DNA of 15,178 nucleotides from an uncultured Clostridia bacterium (GCA_934121875.1 CAKOVG010000023.1:1-15178), one strand, 5' to 3'. Positions 7,266 through 15,025 are shown, numbered from the stretch's first letter. Notes: generated by a model from the letters alone, not told the origin. Numbers and translations: made by a program.

Positions 7266-7550
7266 TTATTTTGATTGTACAATATCTATAATGTCAGCAA
7301 TGTAATCTCCAATAACTGGAATATTTAGAGCTACAATTTTTTGAAGAATTATTACTAAAATTGCAGTTAATACTGTAAAACCTATGCCTATACCTATACC
7401 CTTTGAAATTCCTGAAATAAAGTTTCTAACAAAAATTTTTCGCTTATTTCCTAGTAATTCCATTAAGTCAAATATATTACTTTTTTCCAAAGAATAATTT
7501 AATTTTTCCAAGTTTCTATTTAATTTTTCTTCTAAATTTTCTTTACCCAA
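7266..7550 (-). CDS. DUF5665 small membrane protein
   Basis: About 94 aa from a TTG start at 7548-7550, or 99 aa from the ATG at 7563-7565. I prefer TTG because GGAGG lies 8 bases upstream of it, whereas the ATG overlaps that GGAGG and has no ribosome binding site of its own. The N-terminus is a charged amphipathic stretch rich in Glu, Lys and Asn. A conserved block follows (RNFISGISKGIGIGIGFTVL) leading into a membrane helix, then LNIPVIGDYIADIIDIVQ. This arrangement is typical of DUF5665, a family of unknown function in Firmicutes. It lies 47 bases (32 for the ATG start) after the UPF0182 gene, with a hairpin covering its start region, and 145 bases before rny. It may be co-transcribed with ftsY and UPF0182 at a reduced level. 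Confidence 0.78.
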   Translation of the reverse strand: MGKENLEEKLNRNLEKLNYSLEKSNIFDLMELLGNKRKIFVRNFISGISKGIGIGIGFTVLTAILVIILQKIVALNIPVIGDYIADIIDIVQSK

Positions 7551-7553
7551 AAT

Positions 7554-7588
7554 AAAATCCTCCATCTATATTAATGATGGAGGGTTTT
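7554..7588 (-). promoter_or_regulatory. Terminator-like hairpin holding the DUF5665 ribosome binding site
   Basis: Arms at 7554-7566 and 7576-7588 pair over 12 of 13 positions (one A-C mismatch) with a 9-base loop. On the minus strand the 3' arm is GATGGAGGATTTT followed by ATTTTGG. It can therefore be read as an intrinsic terminator for the ftsY-UPF0182 operon, or as a structure hiding the GGAGG of the next gene. Both are possible at once. Confidence 0.7.
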
Positions 7589-7596
7589 ATCACTTT

Positions 7597-10416
7597 TTAT
7601 TCATTGTTTTCTTGATTTGTTGTATTTTCTACTGTTTGTGTTTTTACTGATTGATTCTTATTACTCTCTTGTAATTTTTGCAACTTTGTAATAAGTTTCT
7701 GTAATTTTGTCATATCTTTTCCAGCCATTTCCCAATTGTTATTACTATTTGATTGTTTCAAGTTGTTGTTTGCTTTTATAATAGCTTGTATTAATCCTTC
7801 AATTGTTTCAGTATCTTCAATTTCAATATCAACAGCTGATTGAGATACAAGATGTTTTAATGCTCCTGAAATATCATTTCCAATTGCTACTTTATTACCA
7901 GAAGCAACTATAACTTTTTTCAATATAGGTGTCGCATTTTCTTCATTCATATATTGTTGATAAATTGGCTCTACATATAGCAAAGAATTATTTATTGGTA
8001 TAACAATAATATTTTTAACAATTTTAGTACCAGTTACATTTAATGTTTCCAATTCTTTTGAAATTGTTTCATCTTGTTCTAATTGAGTGTCTAACTGCAT
8101 CGTTCCTAAAACATTACTATCAGATGGATATCTGTATAGTGAAAGCTTAGTTATACCATTTTGATAACTTCCAACTAGGTATGCTGTTAGATTTTGTTTG
8201 TTATATGGAGTATATGGTAATACTAAACCTAAATTATCATTATCACTGTCTACTGTTTTAACCATTGTGTAATATGGCTCTATTTCTGTTCCAACTTTGT
8301 TAGGAATTTTAGTTAAATTATGTGTTGCAACTTCCCATATGTCATCCCCTCTATATAACACATCTGCTTGAATATTATGGTATCTTTTCATTACTTCAGC
8401 TTGTATATTATATAGGTATTTTGGGTATATAAATTGTTTACTAATATCTTCAGAAATAGTTACATCTTTGTCAACGAATAAGTCTTTATACATTTTTTGA
8501 TATGCCATAATTATAGGGTCATTTCTATCTGTAATGTAAAACTTTATTGTTCCGTCATATGCATCTATTAGAACTTTTACAGAGTTTCTAATATAGTTTA
8601 TTTGCTTTTTATTTAATATATTATCTTGTAATGTTATTTTTTGAGAATACGGATAATATACAGATGTTGTATATCCATCTAATACCCATACTAGTTTACC
8701 TTCCTTACTTATTACTAAATAAGGATCTTCGTCATATGAAATATATGGCATTAATGTTTTTGCTCTATCAATTATATTACGATTTATTAATATTTTGCTT
8801 TGAATATTTACTCCATTTGCAAATGCTAAACTAATATTTTTTTCTTTAATAGCTAAAACTAATCTATCTAGTAAATTTAATGAAAGTCCTGCTTGTCCAT
8901 CATATACATTTTCAGAATTTTCTGCTTTTGTAGAAGATGTTATTGGATAATCAAACTCTTTTTTATTGTTAGTATTAGTTATAGCTGTATAGTTTGTTTC
9001 TAATCCAAAATATATTCTTGGTTGGGATATTTTTATTATATCATTAGAGTTAAAGTCTTTTTGCAAATATTCTACATTTCCAGTTTTGTCTGTTGATGTG
9101 GCAGAAGATATAATTGCACCATAACCATGTGTATATTCATAAGTTCTATTGTTTCCTGTTGATGTTTTGATTTCTCTAGGAGAAACATATACCAGTTGAT
9201 TTTCGCTATTTATATTATAATTTGAAATTGTAGCAGTACGATAAGTATAATATCCTTTATTTGTTTGCAACATATTTAAGTTTTTTAGTATATGTTCTGA
9301 ACTCACTAAAGCTACGTTTCTGATAACATTACTATTTTGCTTTATAGTTTCTGATGTTAATGTTTCATTTGATGTAATATTAATTTCTTCTATATCTATT
9401 CCATAAGCTTGTTTTGTAGCATTTATATTAGCTTTAATATATTCTTGTTGTTTGTCTAATTCATTTGGATTTACAAATATTGCATTGAAACCAACTAATA
9501 CTATAAGCATTGCTATTAAATACGTTGGAACTATAAGAATTGCAATTATTGTATTCTTGGCAATTTTCTTTTTTAAATAATGTAGTGCTAATATTGTAGA
9601 TACTACAATAATTCCTGCCAATATTCTATATCCCCACATTTTAATTGTTACTTCCGAAATACCTGCTCCCCAAAGTACATATGGCTCTCCTCCATTTTGT
9701 AGAGTTAATATTTTTTGAAGTCCAACATTTTGAGTCTCTACAATCATTAACATAGCTACAAATATAACAGCAAATATAATATTTGTGCATAATTGTTTTA
9801 ACAATGTACCTTTACTTAAGATTTCTCTATCTACTCCATCAAAACATAAATTAAAAGTAACTATGTAATATATTACAGCATAAATGGTTAATCCAATTAT
9901 TGAATATAAAATATAGTATAATGCATATTGTAAAAATGGTTGTATAAATATAAAATATCCTATATCATAGTTTAATATAACATCTGTTATTCCAAAGTTT
10001 GTAGCATTTATACATAGCATAAATTTTTCAAGTATCATGGGTGTTACTATAAAGCTAACCATTATTGCACAAATAAATGCAACCGATTTATTTGGCATTT
10101 TAGGCATTTGTTTATTTTCTTTTTCAAAAAATAACTTTAGCCCTCTTTTTATTCTTACATTAGTAATTCTAATCAATATGTACATTAATGCAAAGTTTAT
10201 TGCAAATGTAATTAGGTAATTTAATGAGTTATGCCAAAATATACTTAAATAATTTTCGCCCATTTCTAGTATTTCTAAGTATTGACCTCTATATTTTATA
10301 TATGTTACTATCAATACTAAAGCAATAAATACTAGCACTACTATTCTTTTTATTTTGTTAATTTTTGTATGTACTTTTTTATCTTCTGTTGTATTTGCTT
10401 TTGCTTTCTCTTCCAT
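7597..10416 (-). CDS. UPF0182 family membrane protein
   Basis: About 939 aa. I place the start at the ATG 10414-10416, because GGAGG sits 6 bases before it. An in-frame ATG four codons earlier (10426-10428) overlaps the ftsY stop codon and lies inside that ribosome binding site. The N-terminal third has about seven hydrophobic segments (counted from the upstream ATG: near 28-45, 66-88, 116-135, 157-191, 212-231, 267-285 and 292-318). A large extracytoplasmic domain of about 600 residues follows, with UPF0182 signatures such as QAEVMKRYHNIQADVLYRGD and KKVIVASGNKVAIGNDISGAL, and a polar, Gln/Asn-rich coiled C-terminus. Function is unknown throughout the family. Coupling to ftsY suggests co-expression with the membrane-protein targeting machinery, which it would itself need, but this is inference. 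Confidence 0.9.
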   Translation of the reverse strand: MEEKAKANTTEDKKVHTKINKIKRIVVLVFIALVLIVTYIKYRGQYLEILEMGENYLSIFWHNSLNYLITFAINFALMYILIRITNVRIKRGLKLFFEKENKQMPKMPNKSVAFICAIMVSFIVTPMILEKFMLCINATNFGITDVILNYDIGYFIFIQPFLQYALYYILYSIIGLTIYAVIYYIVTFNLCFDGVDREILSKGTLLKQLCTNIIFAVIFVAMLMIVETQNVGLQKILTLQNGGEPYVLWGAGISEVTIKMWGYRILAGIIVVSTILALHYLKKKIAKNTIIAILIVPTYLIAMLIVLVGFNAIFVNPNELDKQQEYIKANINATKQAYGIDIEEINITSNETLTSETIKQNSNVIRNVALVSSEHILKNLNMLQTNKGYYTYRTATISNYNINSENQLVYVSPREIKTSTGNNRTYEYTHGYGAIISSATSTDKTGNVEYLQKDFNSNDIIKISQPRIYFGLETNYTAITNTNNKKEFDYPITSSTKAENSENVYDGQAGLSLNLLDRLVLAIKEKNISLAFANGVNIQSKILINRNIIDRAKTLMPYISYDEDPYLVISKEGKLVWVLDGYTTSVYYPYSQKITLQDNILNKKQINYIRNSVKVLIDAYDGTIKFYITDRNDPIIMAYQKMYKDLFVDKDVTISEDISKQFIYPKYLYNIQAEVMKRYHNIQADVLYRGDDIWEVATHNLTKIPNKVGTEIEPYYTMVKTVDSDNDNLGLVLPYTPYNKQNLTAYLVGSYQNGITKLSLYRYPSDSNVLGTMQLDTQLEQDETISKELETLNVTGTKIVKNIIVIPINNSLLYVEPIYQQYMNEENATPILKKVIVASGNKVAIGNDISGALKHLVSQSAVDIEIEDTETIEGLIQAIIKANNNLKQSNSNNNWEMAGKDMTKLQKLITKLQKLQESNKNQSVKTQTVENTTNQENNE

Positions 10417-10427
10417 TTTAACCTCCA

Positions 10428-11333
10428 TTAAATTAAAGCATTTACAAAATCTGTACTATTAAAAATTTCCATATCGTCAATTTGTTCTCCTACGCCAACA
10501 AATTTAACAGGCATTTGATTTTCAGCAACAATTCCAACTACTACTCCACCTTTAGCAGTTCCATCTAGTTTAGTTAATATTAAACCATTTATATCTACAG
10601 TTTCTTTAAATGCTTTTACTTGTGAAATAGCATTTTGACCAGTTGTTGCATCTAATACCATCAACACTTCTTTTGAACATTCTGGCAATTCTTTGTCTAT
10701 TACTTTTTTTATTTTTATTAGCTCGTCCATAAGGTATTTTTTATTGTGTAATCTTCCAGCTGTATCACATATTAATACATCTGCATTTTTTTGTTTAGTT
10801 ATTTGAATTGCATCAAATACAACAGATGCCGGGTCTGTTCCCTCTTCTTTTTTCACTATGTCACAGCCTGCTCTATTAGCCCATATTTCTAGTTGCTCTA
10901 CAGCTGCTGCTCTAAAAGTATCTGCTGCTGCAATTACCACTTTTTTACCATTTTGTTTTAAACGGTTAGCTATTTTTCCAATAGATGTAGTTTTTCCTAC
11001 GCCATTTACTCCTACAACTAAAATAACAGAAGGGTGTGTTTGTAACTTTAAACCATTATCAACTTCATCTAAAATAGCTTTTATTTCTTCTCTTAATGCA
11101 TTTTTTACATCTTCTTCATTTTCAATTTTTTCTTTTTTTATTCTAGTTCTTAAATTTGTAATAATCTTTGTAGATGTTTCTACTCCTACATCTGACATTA
11201 TTAAGGCTTCTTCTAACTCTTCTAATAGTTCTTCATCTACTTTTCTAAAGTTACTAAATACATTATTTATTTTTTCATCAAATGAACTTTTAGTTTTGCT
11301 CAATCCATTTTTTAATTTATCAAAAAATCCCAT
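10428..11333 (-). CDS. ftsY: Signal recognition particle receptor FtsY
   Basis: 301 aa. It is the SRP receptor GTPase that docks ribosome-nascent chain complexes at the membrane. The four-helix N domain covers about 1-85, followed by the G domain: P-loop GVNGVGKTT (108-116), DTFRAAA (138-144), DTAGR (190-194), TKLDG (254-258) and GVGEQIDDM (280-288), all intact. The acidic A domain of proteobacterial FtsY is absent, as is usual in Gram-positives, and the amphipathic MGFFDKLKNGLSKTK start probably binds lipid. The ATG follows GAGAGGT at 7 bases. Its promoter is 11368-11396. The frequent neighbours smc, ylxM and ffh are not adjacent. Downstream, the UPF0182 start region overlaps its stop codon. 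Confidence 0.96.
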   Translation of the reverse strand: MGFFDKLKNGLSKTKSSFDEKINNVFSNFRKVDEELLEELEEALIMSDVGVETSTKIITNLRTRIKKEKIENEEDVKNALREEIKAILDEVDNGLKLQTHPSVILVVGVNGVGKTTSIGKIANRLKQNGKKVVIAAADTFRAAAVEQLEIWANRAGCDIVKKEEGTDPASVVFDAIQITKQKNADVLICDTAGRLHNKKYLMDELIKIKKVIDKELPECSKEVLMVLDATTGQNAISQVKAFKETVDINGLILTKLDGTAKGGVVVGIVAENQMPVKFVGVGEQIDDMEIFNSTDFVNALI

Positions 11334-11367
11334 AAAATCAACCTCTCTTTTGTTTTAATACTAATCT

Positions 11368-11396
11368 ATTTTACCATAATATGCAAAAAATGGCAA
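11368..11396 (-). promoter_or_regulatory. Sigma-A promoter of ftsY
   Basis: On the minus strand TTGCCA (11391-11396) and TAAAAT (11368-11373) are separated by 17 bases. The -35 hexamer lies inside the 3' arm of the upstream hairpin, so terminator and promoter share bases. The predicted leader is about 30 bases. Confidence 0.65.
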
Positions 11397-11420
11397 CCTT
11401 TTTATAAGTAGCCATTTTTT
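11385..11420. terminator. Second hairpin between the tRNA and ftsY
   Basis: AAAAAATGGC (11385-11394) pairs perfectly with GCCATTTTTT (11411-11420), and a further 4 bp form inside the loop region. The arms carry U runs on both strands, so it could terminate in either direction. On the minus strand it backs up the terminator at 11441-11466. Confidence 0.65.
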
Positions 11421-11431
11421 CTCTCATATAT

Positions 11432-11466
11432 AAAATAAAAACTCACAAACTTTTAAGTCCGTAAGT
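11432..11466 (-). terminator. Terminator of tRNA-Thr
   Basis: Beginning about 10 bases after the tRNA 3' end, arms at 11455-11466 and 11441-11452 pair over 11-12 bp (with three G-U pairs) around a tight loop. On the minus strand the tail TTTTATTTT follows. This is the expected end of a single-tRNA transcript. Confidence 0.72.
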
Positions 11467-11476
11467 TGATTTCAAA

Positions 11477-11552
11477 TGGAGCTGGTAGGCGGAATCGAAC
11501 CGCCGACCTACAGGTTACGAATCTGTTGCTCTACCAACTGAGCTATACCAGC
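11477..11552 (-). tRNA. tRNA-Thr (anticodon CGU)
   Basis: 76 bases including the encoded CCA. The minus strand gives a perfect 7-bp acceptor stem (GCTGGTA/TACCAGC), a D arm with AGTTGGTAGA, the anticodon loop TTCGTAA (anticodon CGT at 11517-11519), variable loop AGGTC and a perfect T arm with TTCGATT. G1-C72 and C2-G71 agree with threonine identity. The last pair of the anticodon stem (positions 31-39) is an A-C mismatch. It would read the ACG codon. It lies between the surface-protein gene and ftsY, with its own candidate promoter and terminator. Confidence 0.95.
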
Positions 11553-11560
11553 ATAATTTT

Positions 11561-11586
11561 GTGGAAAAGAGAAATTTCTTTTCCAC
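11561..11586. other. Perfect hairpin between the surface-protein gene and the tRNA
   Basis: GTGGAAAAGA (11561-11570) pairs perfectly with TCTTTTCCAC (11577-11586) around a 6-base loop. On the minus strand it is followed by AAAATTATG, not a U tract. It is therefore at best a weak terminator for the surface operon. It could instead be a processing or stability element at the 3' end of that mRNA. Confidence 0.5.
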
Positions 11587-11614
11587 ATTATACTTTAGTT
11601 TGAGTGCTTTCCAA
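11587..11614 (-). promoter_or_regulatory. Candidate promoter of tRNA-Thr
   Basis: On the minus strand TTGGAA (11609-11614) and consensus TATAAT (11587-11592) are 16 bases apart. The box straddles the stop codon of the surface-protein gene, with the -35 inside its last codons. Transcription would begin about 28 bases before the tRNA, within the hairpin at 11561-11586. Confidence 0.55.
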
Positions 11615-12854
11615 CTTTAGTTTTTTCTTTTTTAGGTTTTATATCTTCAAAAGAATCATCTATTTTTGCTTCCTCTTCTACTCTTCTTTTATTTTTTGGA
11701 TTGCTTTTCTTTTTATAAACAGTTGTAATTATTACAATAAGAGCTATTGCCACAAGTATAATAGTTACACACATCATATAGAACTGTATATTATTTTGAG
11801 GTGAGCCTGCAACTTCTGATGGTATTTCTACTTTTACTTGGTATGTTACTGTTTCTTTACTATCTGCTGAAGTAACCAAAATAGTAATATTATTTACACC
11901 TTCTACAAATTCTTTATTTCCCATAATTTCAACTTTAGCATCAGCTTTATTTGCTTCAGCTGTAATATTTAATTCTTTTACAAAGAAATTTAATTTCAAT
12001 GTATATGAGTGTATATCTGGATTAAATCCATCTGAGAAATTTACACCAGAAATTTCTAATTTAGATAATTTTAAGTCTTCATTTGTAGTAGTTGTTGTAT
12101 TGTCAATTTCATTATTAGATGGTGTTTCTGTATTTGTAGTATTGTTAACTTCATTGTTTGTAGTTTGATTTGCTGTATTATTTTTTGGTTCTTCTGTTTT
12201 TGGTTTGTTCTCTGCTGGTTTTGTTGCTGTTAATAATGAACTACTGATATATGCAGTTTGACCATTATATGTAACTTTGCTCCATCCATTATCTCCTATT
12301 CCTGTTCTTGTAACTTTAGTTCCTTTTTCTACAGTTTTTATTATTGCACTAGAAGTAGAATAGCTTTTTCTTATATTTACTTCTCCAGTTGTATACATAG
12401 TTTGGTTAACACTTGTAAACTTAGGTGTTTTAGTAGTGCTTCCACTATTAGACCCTGAATTATTGTTAGAACTTGATGTTGATTTAGCTTTTACAGTTAC
12501 GTTTATTGTTCTTGTAACTGTTGCTTCATTTCCATATTTATCTGCAACTGTTCCTGATACAGTTATTTTTGCTGTTCCTGCTTTTTTTGCAGTTACAGAT
12601 ATTGAAGCCGAATTATTTTCGATCCATTGACTACTTGAACTAACTGTTGCAACACTTGTATCAGAAGATGTTATGTCTATTCTTCCAGTAGCATTGCTTC
12701 CGTTTATTGTAAAGCTGTCTGTTTTACCTTCTGTTATACTTGAACTAGACTTACTTAATGTGAAATTACCTGCTGCAAATACTTGTGTTGTACATGCTAT
12801 AAATGTAAATAGCATTATTAAACATAAACTCATTTTAAATAATTTTTTACTCAT
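11595..12854 (-). CDS. Membrane-anchored surface protein with Ig-like, SH3 and cadherin-like domains
   Basis: 419 aa. A signal peptide (about 1-28, likely cut near VFAA) is followed by a bacterial Ig-like (BIG_2-type) domain (about 31-122) and a Ser/Asn linker. A bacterial SH3 domain comes next (about 152-209, with VNIRKSYSTSS and GWSKVTYNGQTAYI), then an Asn/Thr-rich spacer (about 215-260) and a cadherin-like beta-sandwich domain (about 261-345, LSKLEISGVNFSDGFNPDIHSYTL). A membrane helix (about 357-380) and a highly charged cytoplasmic tail of about 38 residues complete it. There is no enzyme domain or LPXTG signal. It probably binds cell-wall material and sits in the membrane facing out. 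It follows the autolysin gene by 20 bases with AAGGAGA before the ATG, so the two are co-expressed, suggesting a wall-remodelling or surface-scaffold pair. Confidence 0.85.
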   Translation of the reverse strand: MSKKLFKMSLCLIMLFTFIACTTQVFAAGNFTLSKSSSSITEGKTDSFTINGSNATGRIDITSSDTSVATVSSSSQWIENNSASISVTAKKAGTAKITVSGTVADKYGNEATVTRTINVTVKAKSTSSSNNNSGSNSGSTTKTPKFTSVNQTMYTTGEVNIRKSYSTSSAIIKTVEKGTKVTRTGIGDNGWSKVTYNGQTAYISSSLLTATKPAENKPKTEEPKNNTANQTTNNEVNNTTNTETPSNNEIDNTTTTTNEDLKLSKLEISGVNFSDGFNPDIHSYTLKLNFFVKELNITAEANKADAKVEIMGNKEFVEGVNNITILVTSADSKETVTYQVKVEIPSEVAGSPQNNIQFYMMCVTIILVAIALIVIITTVYKKKSNPKNKRRVEEEAKIDDSFEDIKPKKEKTKVGKHSN

Positions 12855-12874
12855 TTGTTTTAATCTCCTTTATA

Positions 12875-15025
12875 TTATAATGAAAATTTTGTACCATTCA
12901 TTATATGATTTTTAATTAATACATAGTCACCAGCTGAAATTTTACCATCTTTATTTACATCAGCCGCACTTTGACATGCAGTATCTTTTATAGTACTTGT
13001 TTGCATTATATGATTTTTTATTAATACATAGTCTCCTGCTGAAGCTTTGCCATCTCCATTAACATCTCCTAGTACCACTATTGTATATGTCTTATCCTTT
13101 AGTGTTAATATGTACCCAGTTCCTACACTAACATTGTCTGCAATTATAGTATTGCCTTTTTTTATAACAGCATCTTTTAAAACTGCTTTTATGTCGGCTA
13201 CTGTAATATTAGGCTGACAAACTATATTACTTCCACTTGTTTTAAATTCTGTACCATTTATTCCTGTATTTTCTGCTCCTATTACTTCAACCCACATTTC
13301 TTTATTAACTAAGTCTTCACTTGCCATATATCCAATTATTCCACTAGAAGTAATAACCTTGTTCCACACATAATTTTTATTGCTACTTTGTACATTTTTT
13401 TCTAACCTTGTTACTACTGCACCTTTAGGTAATGTAGCTAAAATTGCTGAATTTGGCTCTAAACTTTTTCTAACAAATAATCCATCTGTACATATTATTT
13501 TCAATTGGTCAACTTTTGTAGTGTCATATGACTCAAAGCTGTTGGCAGTAACATATCCATATGTTCCATCATTTAATTTTATTCTATACCAGTCATTTCC
13601 ATCTAAAGCTTTATATTTATCTTTTTCAACCGCAGTTATTATTTGACCTGCTGGAAGTAATTTTAATACTGTAGTTTTTGAAATACCTGGTCCATTTCTA
13701 AAATCTGTATATTTTGTAGTAATATATTGTTGATTACAGTTGCTTTGCAATGCAATTTCTTTTAAGTAGTTTCTTGCAACATATCCTTTAGTTCCATTGG
13801 CTAATACAATTTTGTCCCAATAATAGCCATTTATTTTAGCATTATCTAATTCAATTCTTAATAGCTTAGTACCTTTATTTAAAGTTGTAACTTTACCGTA
13901 ATTAGTTCCTTTTCCTTTTCTTACTGCTACTACATTTTCAGTAATTTCAACATCTTGAGTTACTAGTTTTTCTGTTCCAGGTTCTGGGGAAATTTGCTTT
14001 GGCATATTGTTGTATACTGGAATTTTGAATTTTATTTTAGACTCTTTTGATAAAAGTCCCATATTTTGATATGTATTTCTAATAGTATATCCTTCTGTTT
14101 TAGATGCAGAAATATTTGTCATATATTGATAACCATAATATCCATTTCCACCATCAACTACATCAAATTTTTCAAGATATAAAGTGTCTTGTCCTCTTGT
14201 AATATATCCATTTGCTAATACTTTTGCCCCACCTTTAATTGATTTTTCTGGGTCTGTCCAACCTTGTTCTTTGGCATATTTTAGTCCATTTAATACAAGG
14301 TCTTCTCCATAAGCGCATACATTAAAGAAGTTATATAGGCCTTTATATTTACCACTTCCGCCTGTCCATGTTCCAGAAATCATTGATCCAGCATCTCCTG
14401 CTCCTTGCTCTTGTCTAATTCTTGAAGCTAAATGATATGGGCTAATATTATATTGTTTTGCAGTTTCAATTATAACGTCAGCATATGTTTTTTCTAAAGT
14501 TTTCTTATTTCCTTTTGAATCATAATATGTAACTTTTCCTTGCATATAGTTGCATGGTTTAAGAATAAGTTCTACCCCTTCTTTAGTTTGAATTTTCTCG
14601 TCATAAGTTAATTGTTCAAATTGAAATATATAGTTTTCATTTAATGAATTCCTTGGATCTATGTAATATGCAACAGCTGCCGTTGAAGCACATTTCCAAA
14701 CATTTTCTACAGTTTTATCACAAGCACATTTCCAAGCATCTGATTTGTTTTTTGGAACAACATTTGCTCCATGATGTCCTGTAGACTCTGCTATAATTGT
14801 TGCTGACCAATCTAAACCTGTTTCTAATATTTCAAACTCCCAGTTTGGATGAGATGTTTGTAAATTTTTAATTAACTCTTCATAGCCAGGGTATTTTGAA
14901 AATTTACTGCTATAAGCTGCTTCTACTTTATTATTAATAAATAAGGTTATTAAGCTAGTTAGAATTATAATTATTAATATTATGTTTATAATTCTTTGTA
15001 TATTAAAAATGTTTTTAATTAACAT
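12875..15025 (-). CDS. Secreted N-acetylglucosaminidase-type autolysin with three SH3 domains and a dockerin
   Basis: 716 aa. A signal peptide or anchor (helix about 12-31, possible cut near VEAA) precedes a conserved N-terminal region (about 40-175) and a glucosaminidase domain (about 180-310). The putative catalytic Glu206 lies in SRIRQEQGAG, with the downstream YNFFNV and GYYGYQYM motifs. Three bacterial SH3 domains follow at about 355-423, 433-498 and 505-573. A small beta domain (about 600-650) leads to a type I dockerin (about 653-710) with two EF-hand-like calcium loops: Asp654/Asn656/Asp658/Asp665 and Asp689/Asn691/Asp693/Asp700. It should cleave the glycan strands of peptidoglycan outside the membrane, with SH3 domains binding the wall. 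AGGAGGA precedes the ATG, and its promoter is at 15063-15091. An enzyme with a dockerin normally docks to a cohesin. No cohesin is encoded here. Confidence 0.9.
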   Translation of the reverse strand: MLIKNIFNIQRIINIILIIIILTSLITLFINNKVEAAYSSKFSKYPGYEELIKNLQTSHPNWEFEILETGLDWSATIIAESTGHHGANVVPKNKSDAWKCACDKTVENVWKCASTAAVAYYIDPRNSLNENYIFQFEQLTYDEKIQTKEGVELILKPCNYMQGKVTYYDSKGNKKTLEKTYADVIIETAKQYNISPYHLASRIRQEQGAGDAGSMISGTWTGGSGKYKGLYNFFNVCAYGEDLVLNGLKYAKEQGWTDPEKSIKGGAKVLANGYITRGQDTLYLEKFDVVDGGNGYYGYQYMTNISASKTEGYTIRNTYQNMGLLSKESKIKFKIPVYNNMPKQISPEPGTEKLVTQDVEITENVVAVRKGKGTNYGKVTTLNKGTKLLRIELDNAKINGYYWDKIVLANGTKGYVARNYLKEIALQSNCNQQYITTKYTDFRNGPGISKTTVLKLLPAGQIITAVEKDKYKALDGNDWYRIKLNDGTYGYVTANSFESYDTTKVDQLKIICTDGLFVRKSLEPNSAILATLPKGAVVTRLEKNVQSSNKNYVWNKVITSSGIIGYMASEDLVNKEMWVEVIGAENTGINGTEFKTSGSNIVCQPNITVADIKAVLKDAVIKKGNTIIADNVSVGTGYILTLKDKTYTIVVLGDVNGDGKASAGDYVLIKNHIMQTSTIKDTACQSAADVNKDGKISAGDYVLIKNHIMNGTKFSL
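12899..13066 (-). repeat. Two 63-base dockerin-coding repeats
   Basis: Segments 12899-12961 and 13004-13066 are closely similar, starting with the same CATTATATGATTTTT on the plus strand and spaced 105 bases (35 codons) apart. They encode the two dockerin calcium loops plus the identical helix GDYVLIKNHIM. Most differences fall at silent or conservative positions. Confidence 0.8.

Noticed and set aside
10858..11358. A 166-codon open frame on the plus strand opposite ftsY
   Set aside because: It is the mirror of a clearly conserved GTPase gene, has no ribosome binding site, and its low-complexity Ser/Phe-rich translation is typical of antisense of AT-rich genes.
11427..11594. Possible T-box leader or tRNA cluster around the tRNA gene
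   Set aside because: No T-box sequence or specifier stem is visible, and only one tRNA cloverleaf can be folded.
12100..12260. Repetitive Asn/Thr-rich stretch as a tandem repeat or CRISPR-like array
   Set aside because: It is an irregular low-complexity protein linker without a fixed repeat unit or spacers.
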